Position numbers and translations under genes: made by a program. From Phlebiopsis flavidoalba (taxonomy: Eukaryota; Basidiomycota; Agaricomycetes; Polyporales; Phanerochaetaceae), in assembly GCA_035772785.1 (NCBI GenBank), contig JAOCPU010000064.1, positions 1 to 64,000 on the forward strand: a DNA stretch of 64,000 bases, given 5' to 3'. Below the pieces are notes generated by a model. The model was not told the origin of the DNA and did no database searches. It saw only the letters and a list, made by a program, of their open reading frames with translations. Of this stretch, positions 33,553 through 45,512 are shown piece by piece; the stretch's first letter is position 1; each line of letters opens with the position of its first letter.

Positions 33553-35700
33553 AAGACCGCTCGCACCGGACGTATGCGTCTACGGATGCTCTGAACTTTG
33601 TCGAACGGGACACTTGCTGTGCTGCATGGGACTCTACGCATGTAGACTGCGAGGGCTGGCTGTGCCGAGCCCTCGGCATAGCCTCGGACTCACTAGCGCT
33701 TGGCTGTGGTAGTGAGGACTACGTTTACGCATAGGTGGTGGGATCTCTATTAAATTAATTAACCTGCTGTGTACAGCGGACTGTACATGACTACGATTTT
33801 TTTCATGTTCTTCTAGGGTAGATTATGGACATGTTTGTAACAAAATTGTAACAGTAGTCATTGCCAAGGCGCTCATGATGAGTTTCTCATGCCCGAAAAC
33901 CCTTGCCTTGCCAGCTTTTGAGCATCTCACTTTGATGAATCGTCTCCCCCCTCTGACGTGACGCCATCCATCTCACGCAAACGGCGGCCGTTGTGACATC
34001 CCGGAGCAAGGAGTGGCCACCGTTGGATGAACAGAATAGTTCACGGCGATCAGTGCGCCACAAAGACTCCGCGACGGCGATGCCCGCAACGCCGAGCACA
34101 TCGCCGCATGGATGTTGGGCACTCCGCACACCCATGCTGCTGCCACACGTCTGACAAGATTTGCACAGGATCTGAAGATTGCTACTCGTCGCTTGAAGGT
34201 GATAGGCAGGCTCGCGTGCCTACCACGAGGATGTGTGAACGCGAATACAATGTCGCAGGGTCCACCAGCGCTCCTATTACGTGGTTCGCGGGATGGGCTT
34301 TTCCAAGGTGACGTACGAGATGGAAATACTCACGATGCGTCGGTGGGATATACGGACCACAAAGAGCTGAATGACCCACAAAATCCGCGAGGCTTCTCAA
34401 TAGGCTAAGGTTCAACTCTCACAATGAAAAGTCTGAACGACTCGGTCGCCTACGAGTGAATGGGTCCACGACGGATGTACGTACAGAGGTGGGCACATAG
34501 TTGCCGATCTATCGATTCTTAAAGATTGCTCTAGTTACTACAGTGGCGGCATATGTACGCAGGGCCAGCTTTGGACACACTCTCACACTCCGCGCCGAGA
34601 CTTTGCTCCCTTCGCGCCACTGCCTACGCCGCCCCTACCCGAGACCCTTAGCAAAATGACAAATGGAACACATCACACATCTCCGTCAGTACCTCTCGAT
34701 GCTCGAGACGCGATTCTATGTCAGGTCAACCGTTATACTCAGAAGATCACCCAGATCACCGCTGTCGCGTTTCCGCGGTGAAGACGCTCACCTCTAGGGT
34801 GGGTCGGGTCCGCATAAATCTGATCAGAAAGAATGCGCCACACGATGTGGCGGAGCGTCGTATCCCTCACAGTCAAGGGTGCATGGGGACCGCGCTTCGC
34901 CAACAATCTAGCAAATCTGTTTTCTCGTGGATGTCCATGATCGGCCGCCGGCGTTGAACAAGCCACTTTGCCGCGACCAGCAACTCAGTCCGCTCTTCTC
35001 CATGATCGATCGGTGCAGCGTAACGCGGTTACACAAATCCCATGCTGTGCGGCGCACATGGTGCTGTTTGCCGAGCACGAAGCCCCTGGCTGTAGCAGCA
35101 GACGGAAACCGCCACGGGAGTCGGGACAAAGTCGGTAAGCAAACTCCTCATTCTAGAGCTCGTTTCAGCTATTAAGGTCCTGTACCAAAGCTGAGCCGCC
35201 ACCGATTATGAAATAAAACGTCCTTAACTTCGTTGTACGTGAGCGTCCACCTGGTCGGCGCAATGGCGTACCGGGGCAAGCCGCGAAAACCCACCGCAAG
35301 CAATAAGCTATCGTCTCGGGCAGACATAGAAGGCGCTGCTTCATCCCGGAACGCTACAAACTTTGCGCTTGTTGGTGTGTATGTGAGAAGGTCAGCGGTG
35401 GTAGGCCCTAGAAATGACCAGAGTCTAACAACTGTCCTCAGTTTTACCGGCTTGCGGGGCGGAGAGGGCCCTTATCTAAAAGGGAGGAGCACGTGTCATG
35501 AGAGGAACCAAAAGGATATTGACCCAATTTTCGGCTGATCTACTGCTTTTGTAATCCTGCCAAAAATACAGTAAGCTGAGACGGGCGAGGGAAAAGACAT
35601 CTCGCTGGGAAACCGCCGTGACGCCCAGCTCTAGTCACGTGAGTGACGGTGAGAGAATTGAGATGAGACCAAAAAAGGAAAATTCCGAATAGGTTCGACC
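33553..35700. other. 2.1-kb stretch without a recognisable gene
   Basis: Frames of 70-100 codons occur on both strands (for example 34112-34408 and 35233-35538, both plus), with no family resemblance. AT-rich words at 33740-33850 follow the preceding gene and may be its 3' region. Confidence 0.35.
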
Positions 35701-35703
35701 CCG

Positions 35704-35758
35704 CACGTGACATCACGTGCTCAAACCGCTCTGGAGGGCTAAACGCCAGAGCGGTTTG
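35704..35758. promoter_or_regulatory. two adjacent perfect palindromes with CACGTG cores upstream of the RecQ-like gene
   Basis: CACGTGACATCACGTG (35704-35719) is a 7-bp inverted repeat with a 2-base spacer and contains two CACGTG E-boxes. Directly after it CAAACCGCTCTGG (35722-35734) and its exact reverse complement CCAGAGCGGTTTG (35746-35758) enclose 11 bases. A third CACGTG lies near 35636. CACGTG is the classical bHLH site. A regulatory role is inference; the palindromes could also be a transposon scar. Confidence 0.55.
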
Positions 35759-35900
35759 GATCAAGGTACACGAAAGTGAAGGGGTGTGGAGGGTGGCGCA
35801 TGGTCACAAAATTAGTGATCGAGCCTTCAAAAATTTTTGTAGGGCACTTCAAATCCATGTCATTACAGTCTGTAGTCCAGTTACAAATGAAAGTATTCAA

Positions 35901-38390
35901 TGCCTGCCCTTGTCCGCCTCATCCGCAAACACTGGCTCAGCTCCCCATGTCAGCCCTGTCTCCCTCTGTACGGGCTATAGTCGAGGCTACACCACGCCGG
36001 CGAAAGCGAGCCACCCCATCCCCATTTAACTCGCCACGCCCGAGCCAAAATCCGAGTGTATGGCCGAGACTTGGAAACCGGTGTCTACCCGAGAGTGAGC
36101 TCTCCGCGGCTGCCGAAAAAAAATCTTCGGCTATGAGCCACGACCGGACCCCAGCTACGTGCGGCCATAAAACTTCTCGAGGGCCACGACATCTTTGTTG
36201 TTGCAGCAACCGGAGCCGGAAAGTCTCTAATATTCGCGCTGGTGGCTCTGGCAGCCGCGCTGTTGGGTCTCAAGCGCACCGTGATTGTTATTTGCCCTCT
36301 CAAGGCCCTGCAGCTCGATCAGGTCAGTAATGAGAAGTATCAAAAATTCTGAGCTTACCAAAGTGCTCTAATCTATAGGTCTACCGGCTCAACAACGTCA
36401 TGCCGGCTCAGCCTCGGCAGTCGAACATCTTGAGCCTGGAGAGAAGTTCAGTCAGCCGCTGGTCAGATTTCAGACAAGAACTCGCCGTCAACGCAGCCGT
36501 TACGAGTGGCTGCAGTAGCTATCAACGAGGACAATAGCGACGCCGCCGTCTTCAAGAATTTACGCCGCGGTGACTATCAACTTGTATATGCGGCACCCGA
36601 GTGCCTGTTGCGGAACAACAGCTTTACGCAGCTTGTTTCGAGACGAGAAGTTTCGGGCATCAGTATCAGCAATCATTGCCGATGAAGCCCACATTATACA
36701 CACCTGGGGACAGCAGTTCCGCGAGGACTACAAAAACCTCGGTGTCTTGAAGATCGCAGCGGGATCCAGATTCCATGGGGCGCGGTAACGGCTACTGCGC
36801 CTACGCATATTTTCGAGACGGTCTACAAAACTCTCAGCATGGGTACGACACGACCGTTCTGGGGCACTGACCTGGGTGCGGACCGCCCAAACATTGCGCT
36901 TTGGGTTCGTCCTATGGAGTTTTCAGCACGCTCTTTCGCAGCCCTATTCCCACTTGTACCACCAGCCCCCTCGCTGCCCGAAGACCTCCCTAAGACGATC
37001 TTCTACTTCAAAATCAAGAAAGCAAGCACCGCGCTGCATGCGACCTCTTGCGCGCCCTTCTCCCTACACACCTGCGCAAACACCTGTACGCATTCACCGC
37101 TGTATACTCGGAAGAGTACAAGGCCACCGTGATGGACTGGTTTCCGATCTGGTGTCAGGTGCGCTGGCTCTTCTGCACAGATGCTGCCGGAATGGGTTGC
37201 GATGTGGCGGACATTGTAATGGTAGTGATCTATGGAGTCCAGGACTTCTGCAACGGAATGCAGAAGGGCGGTAGAGCAGTCCGGAATCCTCTTCTACATG
37301 GCACCATGCTGTGGATCATCGAGGACTGGGCTTTTGACAGTCCGACCACTGTTGTTCCATCCGAAAACCCCGTCACAACTACTCGCATCCAGAGTGCGAA
37401 AGCTTCCAGGATGAAAGACACTCTCCAAGAACGCCGCGAAGCTCTCGATGAGGCAACGCGAGAGTTCGTGCGGCGCTCGCAGTCAGACAACTGCATGCGA
37501 GAGTTTATTATGGTCGACTACTTACGACCTCGGCCTAACCTCCCGGGATGGCCGACCCCGATTCAGACCGGCAACTCTCCCTCTAGTGTTGCGTCCGACT
37601 CGTATGAGGAGGAAGTAGATGATGAGTTTTCGTCACTAGTGAGCTGGGAGGTGGTGGACAACAGCAATGCTAGAAAGCCGCCACAGGGAAAGTGCTGCTC
37701 GGCGCGTTGCTGTCGAGCGATCCCATCAGAGCCGATTGGTCTCATCTCCCACGAGGACCGCCAGCGCATACAAGACTGTCAAGCGAAGCTCAATGCACTC
37801 TCTCACCCTGCCCTACCAGTACCCAGCTCATTTACACCGTCTCGTAGGCAGCTTGGCTTGCCAACCTCGCCTAAGAAGATGCGCGTCTCAAGAGAGGAAC
37901 GCCACACTCTGTATGACGCGCTCACGGAGTGGCGAGCCTCTCGCTGGGCGGAAGGTCCAATCCACCAACAAATTCCTCTCACTGCGAATGGGTCATGTCC
38001 GACGAGGCGATTTCTCGTCTCGTTAATAATGCTCATCGTATTGTTAACGCACCGGACATCACGCTTGCCCTTGTGGACGAGCTAATATGTTGGACGACGA
38101 TAGATGGCTCCGAGAACTCATTGCTTGCTTGTTTGCAAGCATTCCGTTCTGCATTCTTTGAGCGCAACGGCAAGGCCTTCAAGCGAGCCAATATTCAGCA
38201 ACAGCAACAAGGTCCGGGGCGCTCTCAGACTCGGAGGCGGTCCTCCTCTCGACATTCGCTCTCTCGGTGTTCTCCCTCTCCCTCTTCTCGTCGAGCACCA
38301 TCAACCAGCGCGCCGCAATGCGACAATGATGACTCTGAGACAAGTAGTTCAGAGGATTTCCCCACTACGTACGTGCATAGAAATTCTTGA
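35901..38390 (+). CDS. RecQ-like DEAD/DEAH helicase of the type expanded in mushrooms
   Basis: A superfamily 2 ATPase that unwinds DNA. N-terminal exon: LLEGHDIFVVAATGAGKSLI (Walker A ATGAGKS) and VIVICPLKALQLDQ (motif Ia), followed by an intron (about 36324-36378). Then AINEDNSDAAVF, GDYQLVYAAPECLL, IIADEAHIIHTWGQQFREDY (DEAH box, near 36675-36730), WGAVTATA (motif III), DRPNIALWVRPME and KTIFYFKIKKAS. The longest unbroken frame of the window (37048-38085) has LLRALLPTHLRKHLYAF, FCTDAAGMGCDVADIVMVVI (motif V), QKGGRAVR (motif VI) and a C-terminal extension. After a shift near 37985 it continues EWVMSDEAISRLVNNAHRIV and ends in a Gln/Ser/Arg-rich tail, stop 38388-38390. Other breaks: 36480-36540, 36640, 36770 and 37040. 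The N-terminal start is uncertain. Similar genes are often multi-copy and subtelomeric in fungi. Confidence 0.85.
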
Positions 38391-38695
38391 TTGTTGCTGC
38401 GCTGACATTTAGTATAGGCTTAGCAGTGCTTATTCACGTATCCGCGACCGCAGTTTGAGGTGGCCGCGGGGCCCGGTCTCTCAGACGAAAGCAGACTCCA
38501 TTCGATGGTGCCATTGTCTGCAGACCCAGAAGATGCTTCAAATCCTTTTTTGACCCATAGCGCTACCTACAAGTCTACATCTTACACCTTCCCCGCTAGC
38601 GGATATGATTCATTCTGGAGTGCTTTCCCACCACGCCACCCATAGGCTCCAAACTCTGCAATGTACTCCAATTTCCTACATGTATGCTCTATCTA
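38391..38695. other. 3' flank of the helicase gene
   Basis: Contains a 61-codon frame (38460-38645, plus) that resembles nothing known. No other signal is seen. Confidence 0.35.
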
Positions 38696-39429
38696 CTAGT
38701 CATCACCATTTCCGTCTGTAATATCTACATTTGAGAATGAACACTCATTTGCAAATTCTGGATCTTGACTAGTATCGACCTCAAATTCTCCATCAGGGTC
38801 CTCAAACACTGTACCTATAGCTATATCATCCATATCCCCAAGCTCATCAGGCAGGTTTCTCCGCTGCAATGGCATCTCCATCCGCACCATACAGGTCAGT
38901 GTTCCTCCCTTCCCTGTTCGCGCTTTCCAGTGATCGAACATTCGCTGGTCGGGTTAACATTTTCCGACCGTCGTTCAGAACATCTCGCACGCCAGTGAGA
39001 TGTGGGACTACTGTCCACAAGGCAATCGGATCTTGACTTCTTTACGACGTTTGGATACTGTCGCGGGTGGAACGTGACGATTCTGAACAAATTGGTGAGA
39101 GCCGTTCCTGTTTGCATGTCCAAGCACAGAGCTTTGATATCGCTTTTGATGCTGACTTCCTGGTGGCGACGATGGTGGTCGGCTAAACCGAATAGCCAGT
39201 GACTTCGTGCGCAAGAGCACGGAGCACTTCCACGCATGCTGAAGATTTGGCGCTGAACGTGCTCCATTGAAGCACAGCTTTCCTCGTGCTGCAAACATAT
39301 TCTAAAAAATAATAGGTCAATATGCTCGCTATATAATGTAGTGAAGAAGTGATTAAGTACCTTGGTAAAGCCCTTGTTTGTGCTCAAGGTAGAGGTCTGT
39401 CGGGATAGACCGACCCTTTTTTTCCCCAT
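38696..39429 (-). CDS. unrecognised minus-strand coding remnant with acidic C-terminus
   Basis: The minus strand has an open frame at 39429-38896 (start MGKKRVGLSRQTSTLST; KALCLDMQTGTALTNLFR inside). In a different frame, 38941-38696 ends with a strongly acidic tail (AIGTVFEDPDGEFEVDTSQD) and a stop. The tail composition looks like genuine coding sequence, and the two pieces overlap in a way that suggests one gene with a shift near 38930. I do not recognise the family; a transposon-derived protein is possible but unproven. Confidence 0.25.
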
Positions 39430-40293
39430 CGGTTAACTAACCATGTCCGCTCGACTAGTCTTGCCAACAGCTCTGGTAACTCGTACTTGAACTGGGCAAC
39501 GTGGCTTCATCTCGAGGAGCTCCGTTTTCCTCCGTAATTATGACAGCGGGCAACCGCGCATCATTAAAAGCCAGAAATGAATAGACAGTGTGCATACGAC
39601 CCTAAGGAGGGATTAAGACGTCCGCGTCATGGATAGCGCTATCGAAACTCGTTCAAAGATCAGCGCGTCACGAAGAAAGAATACGGCATGTTGCGAGAAC
39701 TTCATCGCCACTTTCAAGTTTTGCGTGGCCCATACTACAGTGTGTTTGTGTATTGCTCAACGAGGCGTGTGACAAGATCATCGAACTCGGACGGAGTCGT
39801 GTTGCCAATGCTTTGAGATCATCATATCGTAGCTAATTTCCAGGATGGTCCTAAGCTCAAAGACACATTAACTGATTCTGCATATATTGGAATTGATTGA
39901 AAATTACCGGAGTGCAATCAACGTATACGTGCAATGAGCGAGTGGCGTAGCAGCTCTTTGGCTTTGTTATACTCGGGCTTTGAAGTGTCTAGCTTGGCAC
40001 GTCGAAGTAGCTGCCCGATGGATGCTCGAGGAGCTTCCTAGTGTCGTGTCAGCAGCATGGCCGATATGTGGTCCGAAAAACACGCATGTACATCGCATTG
40101 TAGTTGGAGAGAGTGAAACTGGCATTGGAACTTCATTGTATCCAATCCATGCGCTCGAATGCTGCTAAACTCGTCGAGGCGCTCCGCTTTCATCAGTCGC
40201 AAATTCCGGATTGTAAGCCAGTCGCCAGGACCATTATACGGAGCTCTGTATCAATGACTTCGGACATCGAAGTTCAGGAGCTCGCGAAAAATC
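39430..40293. other. no recognisable gene
   Basis: Fragments on the minus strand (for example DARLPAVIITEENGAPRDE near 39500-39560) have protein-like composition but could not be joined. No splice structure or family is seen. Confidence 0.3.
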
Positions 40294-41850
40294 CTACGTG
40301 ACGACCTTGATGGGTTCAGCAACTGATGCTTCTTCGTGATCGAGTGCGGGTAAGGGGAAGAACTCAGTCTTCTCATGCGATAGCGGGTACGTACTCGAGG
40401 CTTCAATTTCTTGACGTGCTTCCAGAGTCGCTTCTGAACTATGGTGTGAACGCTTTGCAAAGCCAGGCGAATGTTTTTGAGAAGTAGCAGCGAGCCACAT
40501 GATACCTTGAATGCTGCCGCAAGACTGGATTTCGCTCTGTTTGCTGTTGGGCTAACTCTCGCGCCGTCATCTTCTGTCTCCCACCAGCGTTCTTAGCTCA
40601 CGTTCGGCAAATGGATAATGCCGCCTGGTATGCGGCAAGGCAGGGTGAAGTTCGAAGGTAGCGGACCCCTTCAGCAGATGTTCGAAGAGCACCAAAACCG
40701 ACGAGGTTGTGGCGTTTCCAATTGTTGTGTGCGACTGTTCAAAGTCAACACGCTGCAGAGGCTTTGTCGTCAGCACAGTTAAAACATATTGATAAAATTA
40801 TCAGTACAACCGACGTGACAAATGATGCGATTCTGTCTGAGACGCAAGAAAAGCTCGGTGCGTCGATGGCTTTTCCGTCGAATCTTCCGGATAAAACGTA
40901 ACGAGACATAGCTGAACGAGTGTGCTATATTACCCGGGGTATGACATTTCAGTAAAGACATGGTTTTTTTGCCGAGTGCAATAAACCATACCTGTCTGCT
41001 GACGGACTTCGGCACATATGTGTTACAGGATATCCACGGTACCGCAGTCCTGTCTAGCACCAAGGCACTGCTAAGAAGATGCCAATGACTATCTGGAATA
41101 TGCCCGTTTGTTTGGTTGGCCACGGTATGCGCCGCAAAGAGAACCAGACTGATTATGAACCACAATAATCTGAAAGGTGAGATTAAGTAACAGATTCAAG
41201 ATAGCTACATAGAAGCTATAACCACATACCCGAGTTGCCAGTGTGCCTCTTTAACAATGAAGCTTCGTCCTACTACACCTTTCGGCGTTCATAGTTTTGT
41301 TCTGCGCGCATATCATAGTAAAACAGGATGAGCCCAGAACAAAGGGAGAAGTTGGGTTGGTAAAGGGATGCAAGAGGACGAAGGGCAAACTCCGTGGTGT
41401 GAGATACGGAATATTCGAGTCGCGCTGCCTGCATGCGAAACCGGAGAGAGTGGTCCTTGAAGGGGCGGAGAGAGGGATTCATGAACAAGAAACCCGGCGA
41501 ACTTGTCACTTCCAGGTAAGAGCATGGCTGAGGTGCTTCTGTTGGAGTCATTGGGAACACTGTCACGCTTCCAGCCAAGCATCGAGCCGCACGATGGGGG
41601 GTTGGTCCCGAAACGCCGTTCGTTTTGCCTGCACAGTGTACGTTACACCACTCCGGGCAGCTTGTTCGGTGGGAATTCACGGGATCATCAGGGGGGGGGG
41701 GGGGGGGGCTCGTATAGGGAATGCGGATTGGAGGAACTCGTTCGCGAAAATGACTTACACTTGTCATGTCCATTGATAGTCCCTGATAGGACCGCTTTGA
41801 TCTGCTCATCTCGTCGGCCGTCCGTGTGATCCCCTAATGCACCCCCCGTG
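40294..41850 (-). CDS. hypothetical minus-strand gene, unrecognised
   Basis: The best candidate start is MSSTGGALGDHTDGRRDEQI near 41850, followed by a GTAAGT donor near 41752. Middle pieces in changing frames include FLFMNPSLRPFKDHSLRF, and a hydrophobic segment MWFIISLVLFAAHTVANQ at 41165-41112. The last exon reads TLEARQEIEASSTYPLSHEK, FFPLPALDHEEASVAEPIKV and a stop at 40296-40294. The start and end look like real protein, the middle is fragmented, and a run of 18 G interrupts it. No function can be given. Confidence 0.22.
41691..41708 (+). repeat. run of 18 consecutive G
   Basis: The homopolymer is uninterrupted and lies between TCATCA and CTCGTA. In the minus-strand hypothetical gene it would fall in an intron or encode proline. 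Such a run could form quadruplex structure and is a likely spot for length error. Confidence 0.95.
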
Positions 41851-42300
41851 GAGGACATGGAGGCCAGGTGCTGAGGTCGCCGCACGCATACACGCCATAG
41901 CGCGTTGTAATAGCGAGGCTGCTTCATGTCACGCGTAAGTCGAGCATAAGTTACAAGATACTGATCGCTCACAATTCTATTCTTCTATCATTATTTGTAT
42001 TGAAGCGCACACGCCACCTCCAGCCCCTTACAAATGGGCGGCCTTTCCTTGGATACAATACCCTATACGGTAGTCGACTCAGAAATGTGGTCAGTCTGTG
42101 GCGCGAGACTAAAAAATTCACGAATGATCCTGCCTGTACGCTTGCGAGTGCCCCGTCGATAGCTCTATTCCGAAGGACTGCGCGACACTCGCCCCTGAAT
42201 CGTGGACATCTTGGCTAGAGCAGAAAACGGGTGTTCGATTCTTACAGCGACCCGATGCAGTGTTCTACCAGGATAGCGCGGGGCTGGCAAATTAGACTCA

Positions 42301-42540
42301 CTGTCTTTTTTTTTCTCCTTAACCTATACCTCCCCATTTCATTTTCTTCCACCCCCCCCCATTTCACGCCCCCCTTGCCCCCCCCCCCCCTCTTCTTCCA
42401 TTGGTCTTTTTTCTTTTCCTTTTTTTCCCCCCCATTCACCCTTTCACCCTTTTTCCCCCCTCACACCCCCTTTTTTTCCTTCCTTTCCCTCCCCCCCTCT
42501 CCCCCCTTTCTTCTCCTATCCCACTCCCCCCCTTATCTCC
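42301..42540 (+). promoter_or_regulatory. 240-bp polypyrimidine tract directly upstream of the ABCG gene
   Basis: The plus strand is almost only C and T for about 240 bases (T9, C9, C10 and C7 runs among them), ending about 18 bases before the candidate start codon of the next gene. CT-rich blocks before start sites are common in fungal promoters, but this one is unusually long and pure. It could also adopt triplex DNA. Confidence 0.8.
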
Positions 42541-42557
42541 CTGGGTTCTTGCCCACC

Positions 42558-45512
42558 ATGATAGAGTGGCACAACGTATTTTTTCAAAAGGCGACCATAC
42601 ATGCCAAACGTACTACCTTTTCACTGACTCACAAACTCTGCAGAAACACCACCCAAACTGCACACCTCAATCACTGAGATGGACCCTTGAGGTAAGTGCA
42701 CACCCAGCTGACTTCTGTCTGGACCTTCGTGCTGACGGTACCTGGCTACACTTGCTCTCTCGCGCCGCTGACGATTTCACGTCAGGCTCAGAAGTCGGGC
42801 TGGAGTCCGTTCCTTTGGTGCTCTCGAGATGGGAGCAATAAAAAGCATGACTTTTCAGTCAAGAATAAGGCAGATCCTCCAGAATGTATCAGGCGAGTCC
42901 AATCCGGCGAGATGCTTTTGCGAGTTCGGTTGCTCTCGCAGTAATGCAAACGGGAACGTTGCTAACACATATCGCTCCCTTACCGATCCGTTCTAGCTCA
43001 TGGGCCCCCTCGGGCGCCGAGGGGGAGGGGAGTCAACCATCCTGGATGTCATCTCCAAGCGCACAGCAGCAGCTACATCAGGATCTGCTGAGTGATACGT
43101 TACTCCCGTAGCATGCTACATCACCACCTCACCACGAAGTCTAGGTGACAGTGAACCCCGGTGATGCCACCCGGTGCAGACATTTGAGCACTTTGGGATC
43201 CTATGGTCGTAGCAGAGTGCCATGCTTTGCTCTCCCGAGTTCTCACTACGTGGCGAGGAAGAAACGAGTTACAGTACGCCGCCCGTCTCAGGTACGTTCC
43301 TCTAGTCTTGCATCTTGCCCGCCCGTCACACCGCTTGTGTACCACCGTTCTGACTTGGGGGACTATGATGGCTTTCCGCAGCCTCGACCCAGTTCTCCCA
43401 TCCACTGCCTATCCGAAGACATCCGCGGAACGGGTAGGCACCGTCATCGCGGAGCTCGGACTGACCGATGTCGTGCGAGAACCGCATTGGCAATGCCGTG
43501 CAGCGTGGAATCTCTGGCGGCCAAAAAACTGACCGTGTCACTATCGCTCGTCGTTAGTCACCAGACCACGCCATACTCTTTCCTCGACGAGCCTACCAGC
43601 GGACTCGACAGTCGCACCAGCCGCGAGGTACTTGGGGTATCTGCCAAAGTGAGTGATTGACCTTTTGCACCGATGCGATCACTCGCTCGAAATACCTTGA
43701 ATCCATTCAGTCTAAAAAATCTAGCGCGCGTTCACAACATCATCGTGATCGCGTCCATTCATCAACCTAACTGGGAGACGTTTGCGTTCGTTCGACCATT
43801 ACTACTTTTGGCACGCGGCCCCCCAAAGACTATGTTTTCTGGTCCGTAAACTGGTCAGTACCCGCCGAAAAGCTGCACATCCAGATGAGTAAGCCTCATT
43901 AATGTCTCGTTTCCAGATCATCTGGCTACGTATCTCGGCGAAGGCCTAAATCACCCCGTTCCACACGCGCATGCGAACCCTGCAGATATCGCTCTTGATG
44001 TCTTCAATACGGACTTCCTAAACGACCGACGCAGCGTGAGGCGCACGTCGAGGAAGTTTCGCCACACGCTGGATAGAATACGCAGCCCGTACAGCTGACA
44101 CAGTCTGTGGACCACCGAGATAGGGAAAAAGACGAGCGCGAAACGTTGTCACGACCACGCCTCGCAGCGACTCCCGTCTCTCGCGGAGGCGGAGGGGCTC
44201 GTAGATGGGATCAAGCGCAACATTCACCGCACGGGGATTCTAATTGGGAGCGGAACGTGCTCAACTACAGTCGAAACTTACTTGCATACGGCGTCCGGGT
44301 CGCCGATGTACGGTAAGCTCGCGTCTTGCCACCGTTTAATTACGCACGCCGTACTTACCGGTCGATTCAGTCGGAAATGGGCGTCCCGACCTGACTCGCC
44401 CTTGCAACTATCTGGGTCAACCTCGCGCAAGACCTCCGCAAAGTGGTGCGTGCCTGGCATTCGCCCGATACGCCCCAATTATGGTCTGCCAACCCCCGAA
44501 CTAACCCTGTTCGTCATCAGAATGACACCGGCTGTCTGTTCACATTCTTTTCTGTGGCGTTCTTGGGTTTCATGTCCGTAGCTAGGCATCCAAAACTATG
44601 CCCACACCACTATCTTTCCTTGAAGTAGCGCCAGGTCTTCATGCTGGCACGAGCGGATGAAACGGATTTTACGGTCCCCGGCGCGTATGTCCCCTTGCCA
44701 ACTCGATCATCACACCTCCCGTATCATGTTCGCCTGCGTTTGTTGTCTTGTTCTCTGTGATATCGTACTGGAGCATCGGGGTTAACCCAGGTGCAGGCCA
44801 GTCTTTTCAGGTTCGTGGGGATATTATTCCTCAAAGCGGTTGCTTCACCGCGGAGTCTCAGGTGAGTTTGCTGCGTGTCCGAGAGACTATGCAAGGATAC
44901 TCATGCTACCCCAGTCCGCTGTTGTTGCTGCAGTACTTTTCCAATCTTTGTCGCTTCACTGGCTATCGCATTAAAAAAAAAAAAACAAAAAAATTCCAGA
45001 GTTGAACTGGCTTTTGGATGGTATGCACCCTTTCCTGACCCCATCTCCTATCCCGCGAAGCACTCATGAAACGGTCATGATAGTCCGTCGGCGGATACTT
45101 CATCCGTAGCGTAAACTTACCCTCGTTTCTGGTACTACTATTGCTGGGCGCACTTCATCGACTATCAAACTTATGCGTTCGATCTGCTCGTGTTCAAACG
45201 ATTGTCCACGGCATCACGCCTCGGCTGTACGATGCATGGCGGATGAGAAGTTGCTTCTGCGATTATCCAAGCTCCCTCGTCCTCCGTCTTGGACAGTGCG
45301 CTCTGGCGGCGATGGACGACTTCTGCAGGTCTGTGGTGGCCCTTCTGCGTTTTGAGCCTTGCTTCTCTGTTTTTTATACTGATCATAACGGCTTGTCTAT
45401 AGTCTTGTTGGGATTCAGGGGCATCATTTTCACGGCTGTATGATGCTATATGCCATTATCGCCCTGTCTACCGCGTATGCTCGACATGGTTCTGGTTTTA
45501 AAGAAGCGGTAG
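42558..45512 (+). CDS. ABCG-family half transporter (ATPase plus membrane domain), frame-broken
   Basis: White/brown-type ABC transporters move lipids or drugs across the plasma membrane. The start MIEWHNVFFQKATIHAKRT is in good context (CCCACCATG). After introns: ILQNVSG, VQSGEML, then a damaged Walker A at 43001-43040 (reads MGPLGRRGGGESTILDVISK; family GPSGAGKST). ELGLTDVV, IGNAVQRGISGGQ (signature), FLDEPTSGLDS (Walker B), IIVIASIHQPNWETFA (H-loop), ATYLGEGLNHPVP and ADIALDVFNTDF follow. The membrane domain starts NVLNYSRNLLAYGVR, continues FFSVAFLGFMSV, FYGPGAYV-like and VLFSVISYWSIGVNPGAGQ, then HFIDYQTYAFDLLV. It ends LDMVLVLKKR with stop 45510-45512, the standard ABCG end. Many +/-1 shifts. 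The insertion in Walker A removes the catalytic lysine if real. Confidence 0.85.

Noticed and set aside
35704..38700. Helitron carrying the helicase
   Set aside because: The helicase is RecQ-like, not the Rep/Pif1-type of Helitrons; the hairpin is upstream and not followed by a CTRR end.
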